DNA from: Mycobacterium scrofulaceum
GTDB lineage: Bacteria > Actinomycetota > Actinomycetes > Mycobacteriales > Mycobacteriaceae
Reading direction: 5' to 3'
NCBI RefSeq assembly: GCF_001667885.1
Contig: NZ_LZJW01000075.1
Span: 62,001 to 126,000 of the forward strand
DNA: 64,000 bases
The notes beneath the pieces are model-generated. The model saw nothing but the letters and a program-made list of their open reading frames with translations, had not been told where the DNA came from and did no database searches. This document shows, one piece after another, positions 48,206-56,854 of the stretch; within the stretch, counting starts at the first letter, position 1, and every line of letters starts with the position of its first letter. Made by a program: the position numbers and the translations under genes.

Positions 48206-50464
48206 ATGACCGACAACACCCCGGACATCCCGCTGGGGTCGTGGCTGGCCGACTTGCCCGACGAGCGGCTGATCCGACTGCTAGAGCTGAGGCCGGACCT
48301 CGCCCAGCCCCCGCCCGGCAGCATCGCCGCGCTGGCCGCGCGCGCTCAGGCCCGCCAGTCGGTCAAGGCCGCCACCGACGAGCTCGACTTTCTGCGCCTC
48401 GCGGTGCTCGACGCGCTGCTGGTGCTGCAGGCCGACACCGCGCCGGTCCCGACGACGAAGCTGCTGGCGTTGATCGGTGAGCGCGCTCGCGAGGCCGACG
48501 TGGTCGGCGCGCTCGACGACCTCCGCGAGCGGGCGTTGGTCTGGGGCGACACCGCCCTCCGCATTGCGCCCGACGCGGGGACGGCACTGCCGTGGTACCC
48601 GGGCCAAGTCACCCTCGAGGACGCCTCCCGCACGGGCGAAGAGATCGCGGGGCTCATCGACGACCTGAACGAGGCCCAGCTCGACGTGCTGGAGAAGCTC
48701 CTCGAGGGTTCGCCGATGGGTCGCACCCGTGACGCCGCGCCGGGCGCCCCCGCGGACCGCCCGGTGCCCCAGCTGCTGGCGATGGGACTGTTGCGACGCG
48801 TCGACGCCGAGACCGTGATCCTGCCCCGCCATGTCGGGCAGGTGCTGCGCGGCGAACAACCCGGCCCGATGCAGCTGACCGCACCCGACCCGGTGGTGTC
48901 GACCACCACCGCCGAGGACGCCGACGCGGCTGCGGCCGGCGCCACCATCGACCTGCTGCGCGAACTCGACGTCCTGATCGAAACGCTGGCCGCCGCACCG
49001 GTTTCGGAACTGCGCAGCGGCGGACTGGGGATCCGTGACGTCAAACGGCTCAGCAAAACGACGGGTATCGAGGAATCGCGGCTGGGCCTGATCCTCGAGT
49101 TGGCGGCCGCGGCCGGCTTGATCGCCAGCGGGTTGCCCGACCCCGAGCCGGCCACCGGCGATGGACCGTACTGGGCGCCGACGGTGGCCACCGACAGGTT
49201 CACGGCGCTGCCCACCGCCGAGCGCTGGCAGCTGCTGGCGAGCAGCTGGCTGGACCTGCCGAGCCGGCCGGCCTTGATCGGCAGCCGCAGCCCCGACGCC
49301 AAACCCTATGGCGCCCTTACCGATGCGCTGTACTCGACCGCCGCGCCGCTGGATCGCCGGCTGCTGCTGGGCACGCTGGCCGGATTGCCGCCCGGTGCCG
49401 GCGTCAGCGCGGTTTCCGCGTCGGCGGCACTGATCTGGCGGCGCCCCCGCTGGGCCAAGCGACTACAGCCCGGACCCGTGGGTGATCTGCTGGCCGAGGC
49501 TCACGCGCTGGGCCTGGTGGGCCGCGGGGCGCTCAGCACCCCCGGCCGCGCCCTGCTCGACGACGGCGCCGACATCCAGGCCGCGGTCGACGCCATGGCG
49601 CGGGCCCTGCCGAAGCCCATCGATTACTTCCTGGTGCAGGCCGACCTGACCGTCGTCGTGCCGGGGCCACTGGAACGCGATCTCGCCGAGGACCTCGCCA
49701 CGGTGGCCACGGTCGAATCGGCCGGCACCGCGATGGTGTACCGCATCAGCGAACCCTCGATCCGGCACGCGCTCGACGTGGGAAAGACCCGCGACTGGAT
49801 GCACGGGCTGTTCGCCAGGCACTCCAAGACGCCTGTCCCGCAAGGGCTCACCTACCTGATCGACGACGTCGCGCGACGGCATGGTCAGCTGCGGATCGGC
49901 ATGGCCGCTTCGTTCGTGCGGTGTGAGGACCCCGCTCTGCTGGCCCAGGCCGTCGCCGCGCCCGCGACGGAAGGGGTGCAACTGCGCGCCCTGGCGCCGA
50001 CGGTCGCGGTGTCTCCGGCGCCGATCGCCGAGGTGCTGATCGCGCTGCGGGCGGCGGGTTTCGCCCCGGCGGCCGAGGACTCCACCGGCGCCATCGTCGA
50101 CGTCCGCCCCCGCGGCGCCCGGGTCCCCACGCCGCAGCAGCGCCGGCCGTACCGCCCGATGCCGCGCCCCAACAGCGAGAGCCTCAACGCCGTGGTCGCG
50201 GTGCTGCGCAAGGTGACCGCCGCGCCGTTCGGCAACAATCGCGTCGATCCGGCGGTCACCATGTCGTTGTTGCAGCGCGCGGCCAAGGAACAAGAAACGT
50301 TGGTGATCGGTTATTTGGATGCCGCGGGTGTCGCCACCCAGCGGGTTGTGTCGCCGATCACCGTTCGGGGCGGTCAGTTGACGGCATTCGACTCGGCGTC
50401 GGGGCGTCTGCGCGACTTCGCCATCCACCGCATCACGTCGGTGGTGTCGGCCAACGGCCGATAA
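48206..50464 (+). CDS. Helicase-associated-domain protein (Rv0862c orthologue)
   Basis: 752 residues (about 756 in H37Rv). Start ATG 48206 has TACGCT (48192-48197) 8 nt before it, suggesting a leaderless transcript. It has no Walker motifs. The C-terminal 220 residues ([35 protein letters not shown]...) match the helicase C-terminal/XPB-associated domain, and the end ([20 protein letters not shown]...[17 protein letters not shown]) resembles a WYL domain. The N-terminal 450 residues are helical and leucine-rich. It precedes the XPB helicase by 48 bp and probably works with it. Confidence 0.88.
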   Translation: MTDNTPDIPLGSWLADLPDERLIRLLELRPDLAQPPPGSIAALAARAQARQSVKAATDELDFLRLAVLDALLVLQADTAPVPTTKLLALIGERAREADVVGALDDLRERALVWGDTALRIAPDAGTALPWYPGQVTLEDASRTGEEIAGLIDDLNEAQLDVLEKLLEGSPMGRTRDAAPGAPADRPVPQLLAMGLLRRVDAETVILPRHVGQVLRGEQPGPMQLTAPDPVVSTTTAEDADAAAAGATIDLLRELDVLIETLAAAPVSELRSGGLGIRDVKRLSKTTGIEESRLGLILELAAAAGLIASGLPDPEPATGDGPYWAPTVATDRFTALPTAERWQLLASSWLDLPSRPALIGSRSPDAKPYGALTDALYSTAAPLDRRLLLGTLAGLPPGAGVSAVSASAALIWRRPRWAKRLQPGPVGDLLAEAHALGLVGRGALSTPGRALLDDGADIQAAVDAMARALPKPIDYFLVQADLTVVVPGPLERDLAEDLATVATVESAGTAMVYRISEPSIRHALDVGKTRDWMHGLFARHSKTPVPQGLTYLIDDVARRHGQLRIGMAASFVRCEDPALLAQAVAAPATEGVQLRALAPTVAVSPAPIAEVLIALRAAGFAPAAEDSTGAIVDVRPRGARVPTPQQRRPYRPMPRPNSESLNAVVAVLRKVTAAPFGNNRVDPAVTMSLLQRAAKEQETLVIGYLDAAGVATQRVVSPITVRGGQLTAFDSASGRLRDFAIHRITSVVSANGR

Positions 50465-50512
50465 TGGATGGCGTGCAGGCGCCTCCGCGAGAGATGAGAA
50501 GGAGTTGGGCCA

Positions 50513-52162
50513 TTGACTGACGGCCCGTTGATCGTGCAGTCCGACAAGACGGTGCTGCTCGAAGTCGATCACGAGCAGGCCGGCGCGGCGCGCGCGGCCA
50601 TCGCGCCGTTCGCCGAACTGGAGCGCGCGCCCGAGCACGTGCACACCTACCGCATCACGCCGTTGGCGCTGTGGAACGCCCGCGCCGCCGGCCACGACGC
50701 CGAACAGGTCGTCGATGCGCTGGTCAGCTTCTCGCGCTACGCGGTGCCCCAGCCGCTGCTGGTCGACATCGTCGACACCATGGCCCGCTACGGCCGCCTG
50801 CAATTGGTCAAACACCCGGCGCACGGCCTCACGCTGGCCAGCCTGGATCGCGCGGTGCTCGAGGAGGTGCTGCGCAACAAGAAGATCGCTCCCATGCTCG
50901 GCGCCCGCATCGACGACGACACCGTCATCGTGCACCCCAGCGAGCGGGGCCGCGTCAAGCAGATGCTACTCAAGATCGGTTGGCCCGCAGAGGATCTCGC
51001 GGGTTATGTGGACGGCGAGGCGCACCCGATCAGCCTGGCGCAGGACGGCTGGCATCTGCGTGACTATCAGCAGATGGCCACCGATTCGTTCTGGGCCGGC
51101 GGGTCGGGGGTGGTGGTCCTCCCGTGCGGGGCGGGCAAGACGCTGGTGGGCGCGGCCGCGATGGCCAAGGCGAGCGCCACGACGCTGATCCTCGTCACCA
51201 ACATTGTCGCGGCGCGGCAGTGGAAGCGCGAACTGGTGGCGCGCACCTCCCTGACCGAGGACGAGATCGGCGAGTATTCGGGTGAGCGCAAGGAGATTCG
51301 GCCCGTCACCATCTCGACGTACCAGATGATCACCCGCCGCACCAAGGGCGAGTACCGGCATCTGGAGCTCTTCGACAGCCGCGACTGGGGCCTGATCATC
51401 TACGACGAGGTCCACCTGCTGCCGGCGCCGGTGTTCCGGATGACGGCCGACCTGCAGTCCAAACGACGCCTGGGCCTGACCGCCACGCTGGTCCGGGAAG
51501 ACGGCCGCGAGGGTGACGTGTTCTCCCTGATCGGCCCGAAGCGCTACGACGCCCCATGGAAGGACATCGAGGCGCAGGGCTGGATCGCGCCGGCGGAGTG
51601 TGTCGAGGTGCGGGTGACCATGACCGACAACGAGCGGATGATGTACGCCACCGCCGAACCCGAAGAGCGCTACAAGCTTTGCTCGACGGCGCATTCGAAG
51701 ATCGCGGTGGTGAAGTCGGTGCTCAGCCGGCATCCCGACGAGCAGACGCTGGTGATCGGCGCCTACCTCGACCAGCTCGACGAGTTGGGCGCCGAGCTCA
51801 ACGCGCCGGTGATCCAGGGGTCGACTCGAACCAAGGAACGCGAGGAGTTGTTCGACGCGTTCCGCCGGGGCGAAGTGTCCACGCTGGTGGTGTCGAAGGT
51901 CGCCAACTTCTCCATCGACCTGCCGGAAGCCTCTGTGGCGGTTCAGGTTTCGGGAACGTTCGGCTCGCGCCAGGAGGAGGCGCAGCGGCTGGGCCGGTTA
52001 CTGCGCCCCAAGGCCGACGGCGGTGGCGCCATCTTCTACTCCGTGGTGGCGCGCGACAGCCTGGACGCGGAGTATGCCGCGCATCGGCAACGTTTCCTCG
52101 CCGAGCAGGGCTACGGCTACATCATCCGCGACGCCGACGACCTGCTGGGACCGGCGATCTAG
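50513..52162 (+). CDS. ercc3: XPB/ERCC3-type DNA helicase (Rv0861c orthologue)
   Basis: 549 residues (542 in H37Rv). TTG start with GAAGGAG upstream. SF2 motifs: Walker A LPCGAGKTLVG, DEVH box IIYDEVHLLPAP, motif III LTATLVREDGREGD (RED motif included), and QxxGRxxR-type EEAQRLGRLLRPK (motif VI). The N-terminal domain (residues 1-180) is the damage-recognition-like region. Mycobacterial XPB has reported 3'-5' ATP-dependent helicase and strand-annealing activity. It forms a unit with the preceding Rv0862c-like gene. Confidence 0.95.
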   Translation: MTDGPLIVQSDKTVLLEVDHEQAGAARAAIAPFAELERAPEHVHTYRITPLALWNARAAGHDAEQVVDALVSFSRYAVPQPLLVDIVDTMARYGRLQLVKHPAHGLTLASLDRAVLEEVLRNKKIAPMLGARIDDDTVIVHPSERGRVKQMLLKIGWPAEDLAGYVDGEAHPISLAQDGWHLRDYQQMATDSFWAGGSGVVVLPCGAGKTLVGAAAMAKASATTLILVTNIVAARQWKRELVARTSLTEDEIGEYSGERKEIRPVTISTYQMITRRTKGEYRHLELFDSRDWGLIIYDEVHLLPAPVFRMTADLQSKRRLGLTATLVREDGREGDVFSLIGPKRYDAPWKDIEAQGWIAPAECVEVRVTMTDNERMMYATAEPEERYKLCSTAHSKIAVVKSVLSRHPDEQTLVIGAYLDQLDELGAELNAPVIQGSTRTKEREELFDAFRRGEVSTLVVSKVANFSIDLPEASVAVQVSGTFGSRQEEAQRLGRLLRPKADGGGAIFYSVVARDSLDAEYAAHRQRFLAEQGYGYIIRDADDLLGPAI

Positions 52163-52204
52163 CCGCCGAGTCGCTCTCGGGGCCGTGCGCCACTCTTCGA
52201 AGTC

Positions 52205-52222
52205 GATATCGCCGGCGATATC
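52205..52222. repeat. GATATC palindrome 1, left of the accessory FAD monooxygenase
   Basis: GATATCGCCGGCGATATC is a perfect 18-bp palindrome 43 bp after the XPB stop. Its core agrees at 15 of 18 positions with the centre of palindrome 2 (53609-53640). It may be a terminator for the XPB operon or a junction mark of an inserted cassette. No gene lies in 52163-52385. Confidence 0.6.
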
Positions 52223-52314
52223 ACTTCCCGGGGCCCGCCCATGGTCCCGCCCGATGCCGCGCATCCGATGGCCGTCGTCCCCGAAGCGCCAAGCCGTGCA
52301 GACCCCTCCGGCTA

Positions 52315-52346
52315 AATTGCCTAGTGCAATTGTTGCATAGTGCTAT
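52315..52346. promoter_or_regulatory. Nested palindromes upstream of the first accessory FAD monooxygenase
   Basis: AATTGC-CTAGT-GCAATT (52315-52331) is a perfect inverted repeat, GCAA-TTG-TTGC overlaps it, and ATAG-TG-CTAT (52337-52346) follows; TAGTGCAAT and TAGTGCTAT form a direct repeat. The block is AT-rich for this genome and ends 40 bp before the start codon, covering the expected promoter. A repressor site is likely; its regulator is not adjacent. Confidence 0.5.
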
Positions 52347-52385
52347 GATAATCTCGAGCACGCCACCCGTCGAGGAGGGCCGCAC

Positions 52386-53570
52386 ATGAAGATCGCCGTT
52401 GTCGGCGCCGGCATCGCCGGCCCCACGCTCGCGTACTGGCTGTCCCGGTACGGCCACGAAGCAACTCTCATCGAGAAGGCGCCGCGGCTGCGTACCGGCG
52501 GCTATGTCGTGGACTTCTGGGGCGGCGGGTATACCGTCGCCGAACGCATGGGACTGACCGCCGAGTTGCACGCCGCGGGTTACGCGGTGCGCGAGGTGCG
52601 ACTCGTGGACCGCAATTCGCGACGCGTGGGCGGGTTCGCGGCGGAATTGTTCCGGCGCAACGTCGGTGGGCGATTCGTCACGGTGCCCCGCGGTGACCTG
52701 TCGGCCATGATCTATCGCGCCATCGAGGGCCGCACCGAAACGTTGTTCGGTGAAAGCGTTTCGGCGATCGATCAGACCGACTCCGGCGTGCGGGTCGCAC
52801 TCGAGGGCGGCGGGACACGGCAGTTCGATCTGCTCATCGGTGCGGGTGGCGTTCATTCGCCCGTGCGGGACTTGGTATTCGGCCCCCCATCCCGATTCGA
52901 AACCGACCTCGGCTACCGGGTCGCGGCGTTCGAGGCCGAGGGCTATCAACCGCGAGACGAACTCGTCTACCTCGCCTACACCATGCCGGGGCGCATGATC
53001 GCCCGATTCGCGATGCGCGGCGAGAGAACCATGTTTCTTTTCGTTTTCACCCCCGACCACCTGCCCGGCCGCGACCCACGAGATGTGCCGCACGCCAAGG
53101 CAATCCTGCATGAGGTCTTCGGCGACGCGGGCTGGGAGTGCCCGGAGATCCTGCGCGCCCTCGACGACGCCTCCGACGTGTACTTCGACCGCACCAGTCA
53201 CATCGTCATGGATCACTGGTCGAACGGGCGCGTGGCGCTGATCGGGGACGCCGCGGCCGCGGTTTCCTTGCTGGCGGGCGAAGGGACGGGGCTCGCGATG
53301 GTCGAAGCCTACATACTGGCGGGCGAGCTCAATCGCGCCGGAGCCGATCACGGGGAGGCGTTTCGTCGCTACGAGCGTCGGGTGCGGCCGATCGTCGAGG
53401 CAAGACAGCGCTCGGCCCGCGTATTCGCCACGATGTTCGCGCCGAAGACGGCGCCGGGCCTGTGGATCCGCAATCAAGGGTCCAAACTGTTGAACGTTCC
53501 GCGGTTGGCCGACTGGGTCGTCCGCAGCGAGTTCCGCGACGACATCGCATTACCCGAGTACGCCGCATAG
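52386..53570 (+). CDS. FAD-dependent monooxygenase (PHBH-type), first accessory copy
   Basis: 394 residues; ATG preceded by GAGGAGGG. It has MKIAVVGAGIAGPTLAYWLSRYG, the DG motif LLIGAGGVHSPVRDL, and the GD motif RVALIGDAAAAVSLLAGEGTGLAM. It is related in layout to the second copy at 56855-58096. Such enzymes hydroxylate aromatic or polyketide-like rings. It is flanked by two related palindromes and has no H37Rv counterpart at this place, so it looks like an accessory insertion downstream of XPB. The substrate is unknown. Confidence 0.87.
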   Translation: MKIAVVGAGIAGPTLAYWLSRYGHEATLIEKAPRLRTGGYVVDFWGGGYTVAERMGLTAELHAAGYAVREVRLVDRNSRRVGGFAAELFRRNVGGRFVTVPRGDLSAMIYRAIEGRTETLFGESVSAIDQTDSGVRVALEGGGTRQFDLLIGAGGVHSPVRDLVFGPPSRFETDLGYRVAAFEAEGYQPRDELVYLAYTMPGRMIARFAMRGERTMFLFVFTPDHLPGRDPRDVPHAKAILHEVFGDAGWECPEILRALDDASDVYFDRTSHIVMDHWSNGRVALIGDAAAAVSLLAGEGTGLAMVEAYILAGELNRAGADHGEAFRRYERRVRPIVEARQRSARVFATMFAPKTAPGLWIRNQGSKLLNVPRLADWVVRSEFRDDIALPEYAA

Positions 53571-53608
53571 CCGCGGGCGCAAGGCCTTTCGAACCATGCG
53601 GCGTTCGC

Positions 53609-53640
53609 CGAACTTGATATCACCCGCGCTATCAAGTTCG
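53609..53640. repeat. GATATC palindrome 2, right of the accessory FAD monooxygenase
   Basis: CGAACTTGATA (53609-53619) and TATCAAGTTCG (53630-53640) are perfect 11-bp inverted arms around TCACCCGCGC. The centre GATATCACCCGCGCTATC resembles palindrome 1. It lies between the convergent monooxygenase and thiolase genes and may be a bidirectional terminator. Confidence 0.6.
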
Positions 53641-53681
53641 CGCACGCACACATGCCCCATGACCAGCGGCGCCGAGGCGAA

Positions 53682-54827
53682 CTAAAGCGACAGAATCGTC
53701 GCCGACGCCGTGCCCGGCGCGCCGTAGACCTGCGCCAGGCCGACGCGCGGATTGCCGGGCACCTGACGCTCCCCCGCCTCGCCACGCAACTGACGCACCA
53801 GCTCGTGCATCTGCCGCAGCCCCGACGCCCCGATCGGCTCGCCGTTGGCGATCAACCCGCCGTCGGTGTTGACCGGCAATGAGCCGTGGATCTCGGTCGC
53901 GCCGTCGGCCAGCAGCTTTTCCTGTTCGCCGTCGGAGCAAAGGCCCGTCTCCGCCATGTGGATGACCTCGTTGCCGGCGTCGGTGTCCTGCAGTTGGGCC
54001 ACGTCGACGTCCTCGGGACCGATGCCGGCGGCCTCGTAAGCCGCCTTGGCGGCGTACACCGTCGGCGACACGTCGCCGTCCAGCGGGGCGAAGGTGGCGT
54101 GCACCTCGTAGGCACCGTAACGGCGCGTACGGATTTCGCACGCGCGCACATACACCGGCTTGTCGGTGTACTTGTGCGCGATGTCCGCGCGGCACATGAC
54201 GACCGCGGCGGCCCCTTCGTCGGGCGCGCAGAACATGTACTGCGTCAGCGGGTAGTTGAGCACCGGCGAGTTGAGGATCTCCTCCTCGGGAATCGGCTTG
54301 CGGCGGAAGGCGTTCGGATTCAGCGCGCCATTGCGGAAGTTCTTCGCGGCCACCTTGGCCAGAGTGGCCTGCGAGATGTTGTGGTCGTGCAGATACTTGT
54401 TGGCCTTCATCCCGAAGAACTTGGTGGTGACGAACTGGCCGTTCTGTGCGTACCACTGCGGCAGCGCCAGCTTGGCGGGGTCGTCGGTGAACGCGCCGCG
54501 CGGGTGCTTGTCCAGCCCGATGGCGATGCCGATGTCGTACTTGCCCAGCCGGATGGTGTCGGCCGTCTGTTGGATCGCGCTGGCCGCCGTGGCGCACGCG
54601 TTGAACACGTTGGTGAAAGTGATGCCGGTCAACCCGACCAGACGCGTGACGGCGTCCGGGTTGGACACCTCGTGGCTGCCGCCGAAGCCGAACTGGATGT
54701 CTTTCCAGTCGACCCGGGCGTCGGCCAGCGCGGCTTGGATGGCCTCGGCGCCCATCTGCATCGCGGTCTTGTCGAACCGGCCGAACGGGTGCAGGCCCAC
54801 GCCGATGATGGCGACATCGTTTGTCAT
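53682..54827 (-). CDS. SCP2-thiolase-like protein (Ltp family)
   Basis: 381 residues. Thiolase-fold motifs are VFNACATAASAIQQTADTIRLG (nucleophile region), FCAPDEGAAAVVMCRADIAHK, and GGLIANGEPIGASGLRQMHEL at the C-terminus. The family includes Ltp2-type aldolases of steroid side-chain degradation and thiolases, which often work with a DUF35 partner. Here the DUF35 gene is 36 bp upstream in the same operon. An aldolase or thiolase role on acyl-CoA from a sterol, terpenoid or similar compound is inference. Confidence 0.88.
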   Translation of the reverse strand: MTNDVAIIGVGLHPFGRFDKTAMQMGAEAIQAALADARVDWKDIQFGFGGSHEVSNPDAVTRLVGLTGITFTNVFNACATAASAIQQTADTIRLGKYDIGIAIGLDKHPRGAFTDDPAKLALPQWYAQNGQFVTTKFFGMKANKYLHDHNISQATLAKVAAKNFRNGALNPNAFRRKPIPEEEILNSPVLNYPLTQYMFCAPDEGAAAVVMCRADIAHKYTDKPVYVRACEIRTRRYGAYEVHATFAPLDGDVSPTVYAAKAAYEAAGIGPEDVDVAQLQDTDAGNEVIHMAETGLCSDGEQEKLLADGATEIHGSLPVNTDGGLIANGEPIGASGLRQMHELVRQLRGEAGERQVPGNPRVGLAQVYGAPGTASATILSL

Positions 54828-54863
54828 CTCAGTCTCCCTATGGGTGGATGGTGGCGATCGCCA

Positions 54864-55277
54864 CTAGACCGGCTGAAAGGCGAACGTCATGATTTCGGCG
54901 CCCTCTTGATCGGTGGTGAGCGGGACCATCGTCAGCTCGACCTCCTGACCGAACCGCAGTTTGGCCGGGTCGTTCTCGGTCAGCCGTCCCTCGACTCGGA
55001 TCACGTCGTCCAGCTGGACCAGCCCGACGCCGAACGGGACGAAGTCCTTGCCGGTCGGGCCCGCGTATGGGGCCCCGGGCGGAAAGCCCTGGGTGGTCCA
55101 CGCGACCAGCGTCCCGCGGCGCGGCAGGAGCACGTCGGTCATCTCGCCGAGGCTGCAGCGCGGGCACCACTGCTGCACCGGGAAGGTCGTGGCGCCGCAA
55201 CTGCCGCACCGGCTGCCGATCAGCTGCGGGCTCTCATCGGGCCAGGTCGAGATCTCGGGGGCGAGCGCCTTTTGCAT
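54864..55277 (-). CDS. DUF35/OB-fold zinc-ribbon protein, partner of the thiolase
   Basis: 137 residues from ATG 55277 with GGAGG 8 nt upstream; a longer frame to 55547 is rejected for lack of such a site. Zinc ribbon: IGSRCGSCGATTFPVQQWCPRC (two CxxC pairs); then the OB fold RGTLVAWTTQGFPPG...PFGVGLVQLDD. DUF35 proteins form complexes with thiolase-like aldolases or hydratases (for example Ltp2-ChsH2) and are needed for their activity. Operon with the thiolase at 53682-54827. Confidence 0.9.
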   Translation of the reverse strand: MQKALAPEISTWPDESPQLIGSRCGSCGATTFPVQQWCPRCSLGEMTDVLLPRRGTLVAWTTQGFPPGAPYAGPTGKDFVPFGVGLVQLDDVIRVEGRLTENDPAKLRFGQEVELTMVPLTTDQEGAEIMTFAFQPV

Positions 55278-55440
55278 CGGGGGATCCTCCACAAGCGTCC
55301 ACGGTGCGGCCAACAGAATGTTGCTCACTGAACCGTATAACAGCTTTCCGAAAAGTGGAAACCACATTCTCATTCCCGGTGGCGGGCCACGCTGCCGGCC
55401 CCGATATCTTGAGACCGCCGCCGCAACCGAGGAGACGACC

Positions 55441-55734
55441 ATGCCAGTCACGGTGATACTCGAACTGCAGTTCAAGCCCGACGCGGTGCCGCAAGGGCGT
55501 GACGTGATGGGCCGGGCGTTGCGCGACACCCGGGCATTCGCCGGCAATCTCCGTACCGACGTGCTGGTCGACGAGGACGACGAGGCCCACTGGCTGATCT
55601 ACGAAATCTGGGACACGGTCGAGCACGACGAGGCCTACCGCGCCTTCCGCGCCGGCGACGGCAAGCTGACCGAGTTGCCGCCGCTGCTGGCCGCGCCCCC
55701 CGTCAAGAAGCGGTACGTCACTTCCGACATCTGA
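55441..55734 (+). CDS. Antibiotic biosynthesis monooxygenase (ABM)-domain protein
   Basis: 97 residues; ATG after GGAGACGACC. Dimeric alpha/beta-barrel pattern: VTVILELQFKPDAVPQGRDVMGRALRDTRAF, NLRTDVLVDEDDEAHWLIYEIWDTVEHDEAYRAF. ABM proteins are cofactor-free quinone-forming monooxygenases or haem degraders; activity here is unknown. It is divergent from the DUF35/thiolase operon (163 bp gap) and convergent with the LLM gene, 4 bp apart. Confidence 0.82.
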   Translation: MPVTVILELQFKPDAVPQGRDVMGRALRDTRAFAGNLRTDVLVDEDDEAHWLIYEIWDTVEHDEAYRAFRAGDGKLTELPPLLAAPPVKKRYVTSDI

Positions 55735-55738
55735 GGGG

Positions 55739-56728
55739 CTAGCTGAGGGCGGGAATCACCTCTCGCTCGAACAACTCGATGCCGGAGCGGTCGTACGCGG
55801 CCTCCGGGAAATAGCAGATGGCGTATTCGCAGCCGAGGTCGCGCAGCTTGGCGATCCGCTCGATCACCTGTTCCGGTGTGCCCGTCGCCGAATCGGGTCC
55901 GCTACCTGCGGCGAGCATCGCATCCGCGGCCGCCTCGGGCACATGGCGGACGAGGCGGTCGCGGACCCGCTGGAGCCGGTCCTTGACGTCGGCGTCGGAC
56001 GTTCCGACAACGGCGTTGACGTTGGCCGAACGCACGATGGCATCGAAGTCGGTACCCACCTCCCGACAATGCTGTGCCAGCACCTCCGACTTGTGTGCGA
56101 ACGCCTCGGGTTCCGCCGTGAAGTTCGTGTACTGCGCGTATTTCGCGGCGATACGCAAGGTCACCTTCTCGCCGCCGCCGGCGATCCACAGCGGAATCCC
56201 GTTGTGCTGCAGCGGTTTGGGGGCAACGATGGCGCCGTCGACCTGGTAGTGCTTACCGTCGAAGCTGACCTTGCCGTCCCGCCAGGCATCCCGCATGATC
56301 TGCACGCCCTCGTCCAGCCGGCCCAGCCGGACGCCGGCCGATGGGAAACCGTAACCGTAAGCGCGCCACTCGTGTTCGTACCAGCCCCCGCCGATGCCCA
56401 TCTGGATCCGCCCGCCGGAGATGATGTCGGCGGTCGCCGCCACCTTGGCCAGGTACACCGGATTGCGGTAGCTCATCGCTGTGCACATCTGGCCGAGTTT
56501 GATCCGCGACGTGACGGCGCCGTACGCGGACATCAGCGACCACGCCTCGTGGGTGGCTTCGCCGGTCGGAATCGGGACGGTGTGGAAGTGGTCGTAGACC
56601 CAGAGCGAATCCCAGGCGCCGTTATCGGCGTAGCTGGCCAGGTCGCGCATCACCGCCCAGTGCTGCTCCGGTTCGATGTCGACCAGATCCATTCGCCAGC
56701 CTTGCGGGATGAAGAGACCGAAGCGCAT
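55739..56728 (-). CDS. LLM-class F420-dependent oxidoreductase
   Basis: 329 residues. Luciferase-like TIM barrel: MRFGLFIPQGWRMD, SLWVYDHFHTVP, SRIKLGQMCTAMSYRNPVYLAKVAATADIISGGRIQMGIGGGWYEHEW, PLWIAGGGEKVTLRIAAKYAQ. The IGGGWYEHE segment is typical of the F420-dependent mycobacterial group. It transfers hydride from F420H2 or, less likely, FMNH2. Substrate unknown; it is next to a FAD monooxygenase, suggesting a shared oxidative pathway. Divergent from 56855-58096 by 126 bp. Confidence 0.88.
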   Translation of the reverse strand: MRFGLFIPQGWRMDLVDIEPEQHWAVMRDLASYADNGAWDSLWVYDHFHTVPIPTGEATHEAWSLMSAYGAVTSRIKLGQMCTAMSYRNPVYLAKVAATADIISGGRIQMGIGGGWYEHEWRAYGYGFPSAGVRLGRLDEGVQIMRDAWRDGKVSFDGKHYQVDGAIVAPKPLQHNGIPLWIAGGGEKVTLRIAAKYAQYTNFTAEPEAFAHKSEVLAQHCREVGTDFDAIVRSANVNAVVGTSDADVKDRLQRVRDRLVRHVPEAAADAMLAAGSGPDSATGTPEQVIERIAKLRDLGCEYAICYFPEAAYDRSGIELFEREVIPALS

Positions 56729-56854
56729 AGCAATGGACTCTAGCCGCGACGGTTCACAGCAGATCGATGAGTGACGCCCGGCCGGCCGCTGACATCGCAG
56801 CCGTGAACCTACCCCCGCTAGGCTTACCCATCGTCAAGCGAGCGGGAGGTCGGC

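Noticed and set aside
55315..55370. AGAATGT...ACATTCT inverted repeat in the DUF35/ABM divergent gap as an operator
   Set aside because: The arms are short and 42 bp apart; chance cannot be excluded, so it is not listed as a site.
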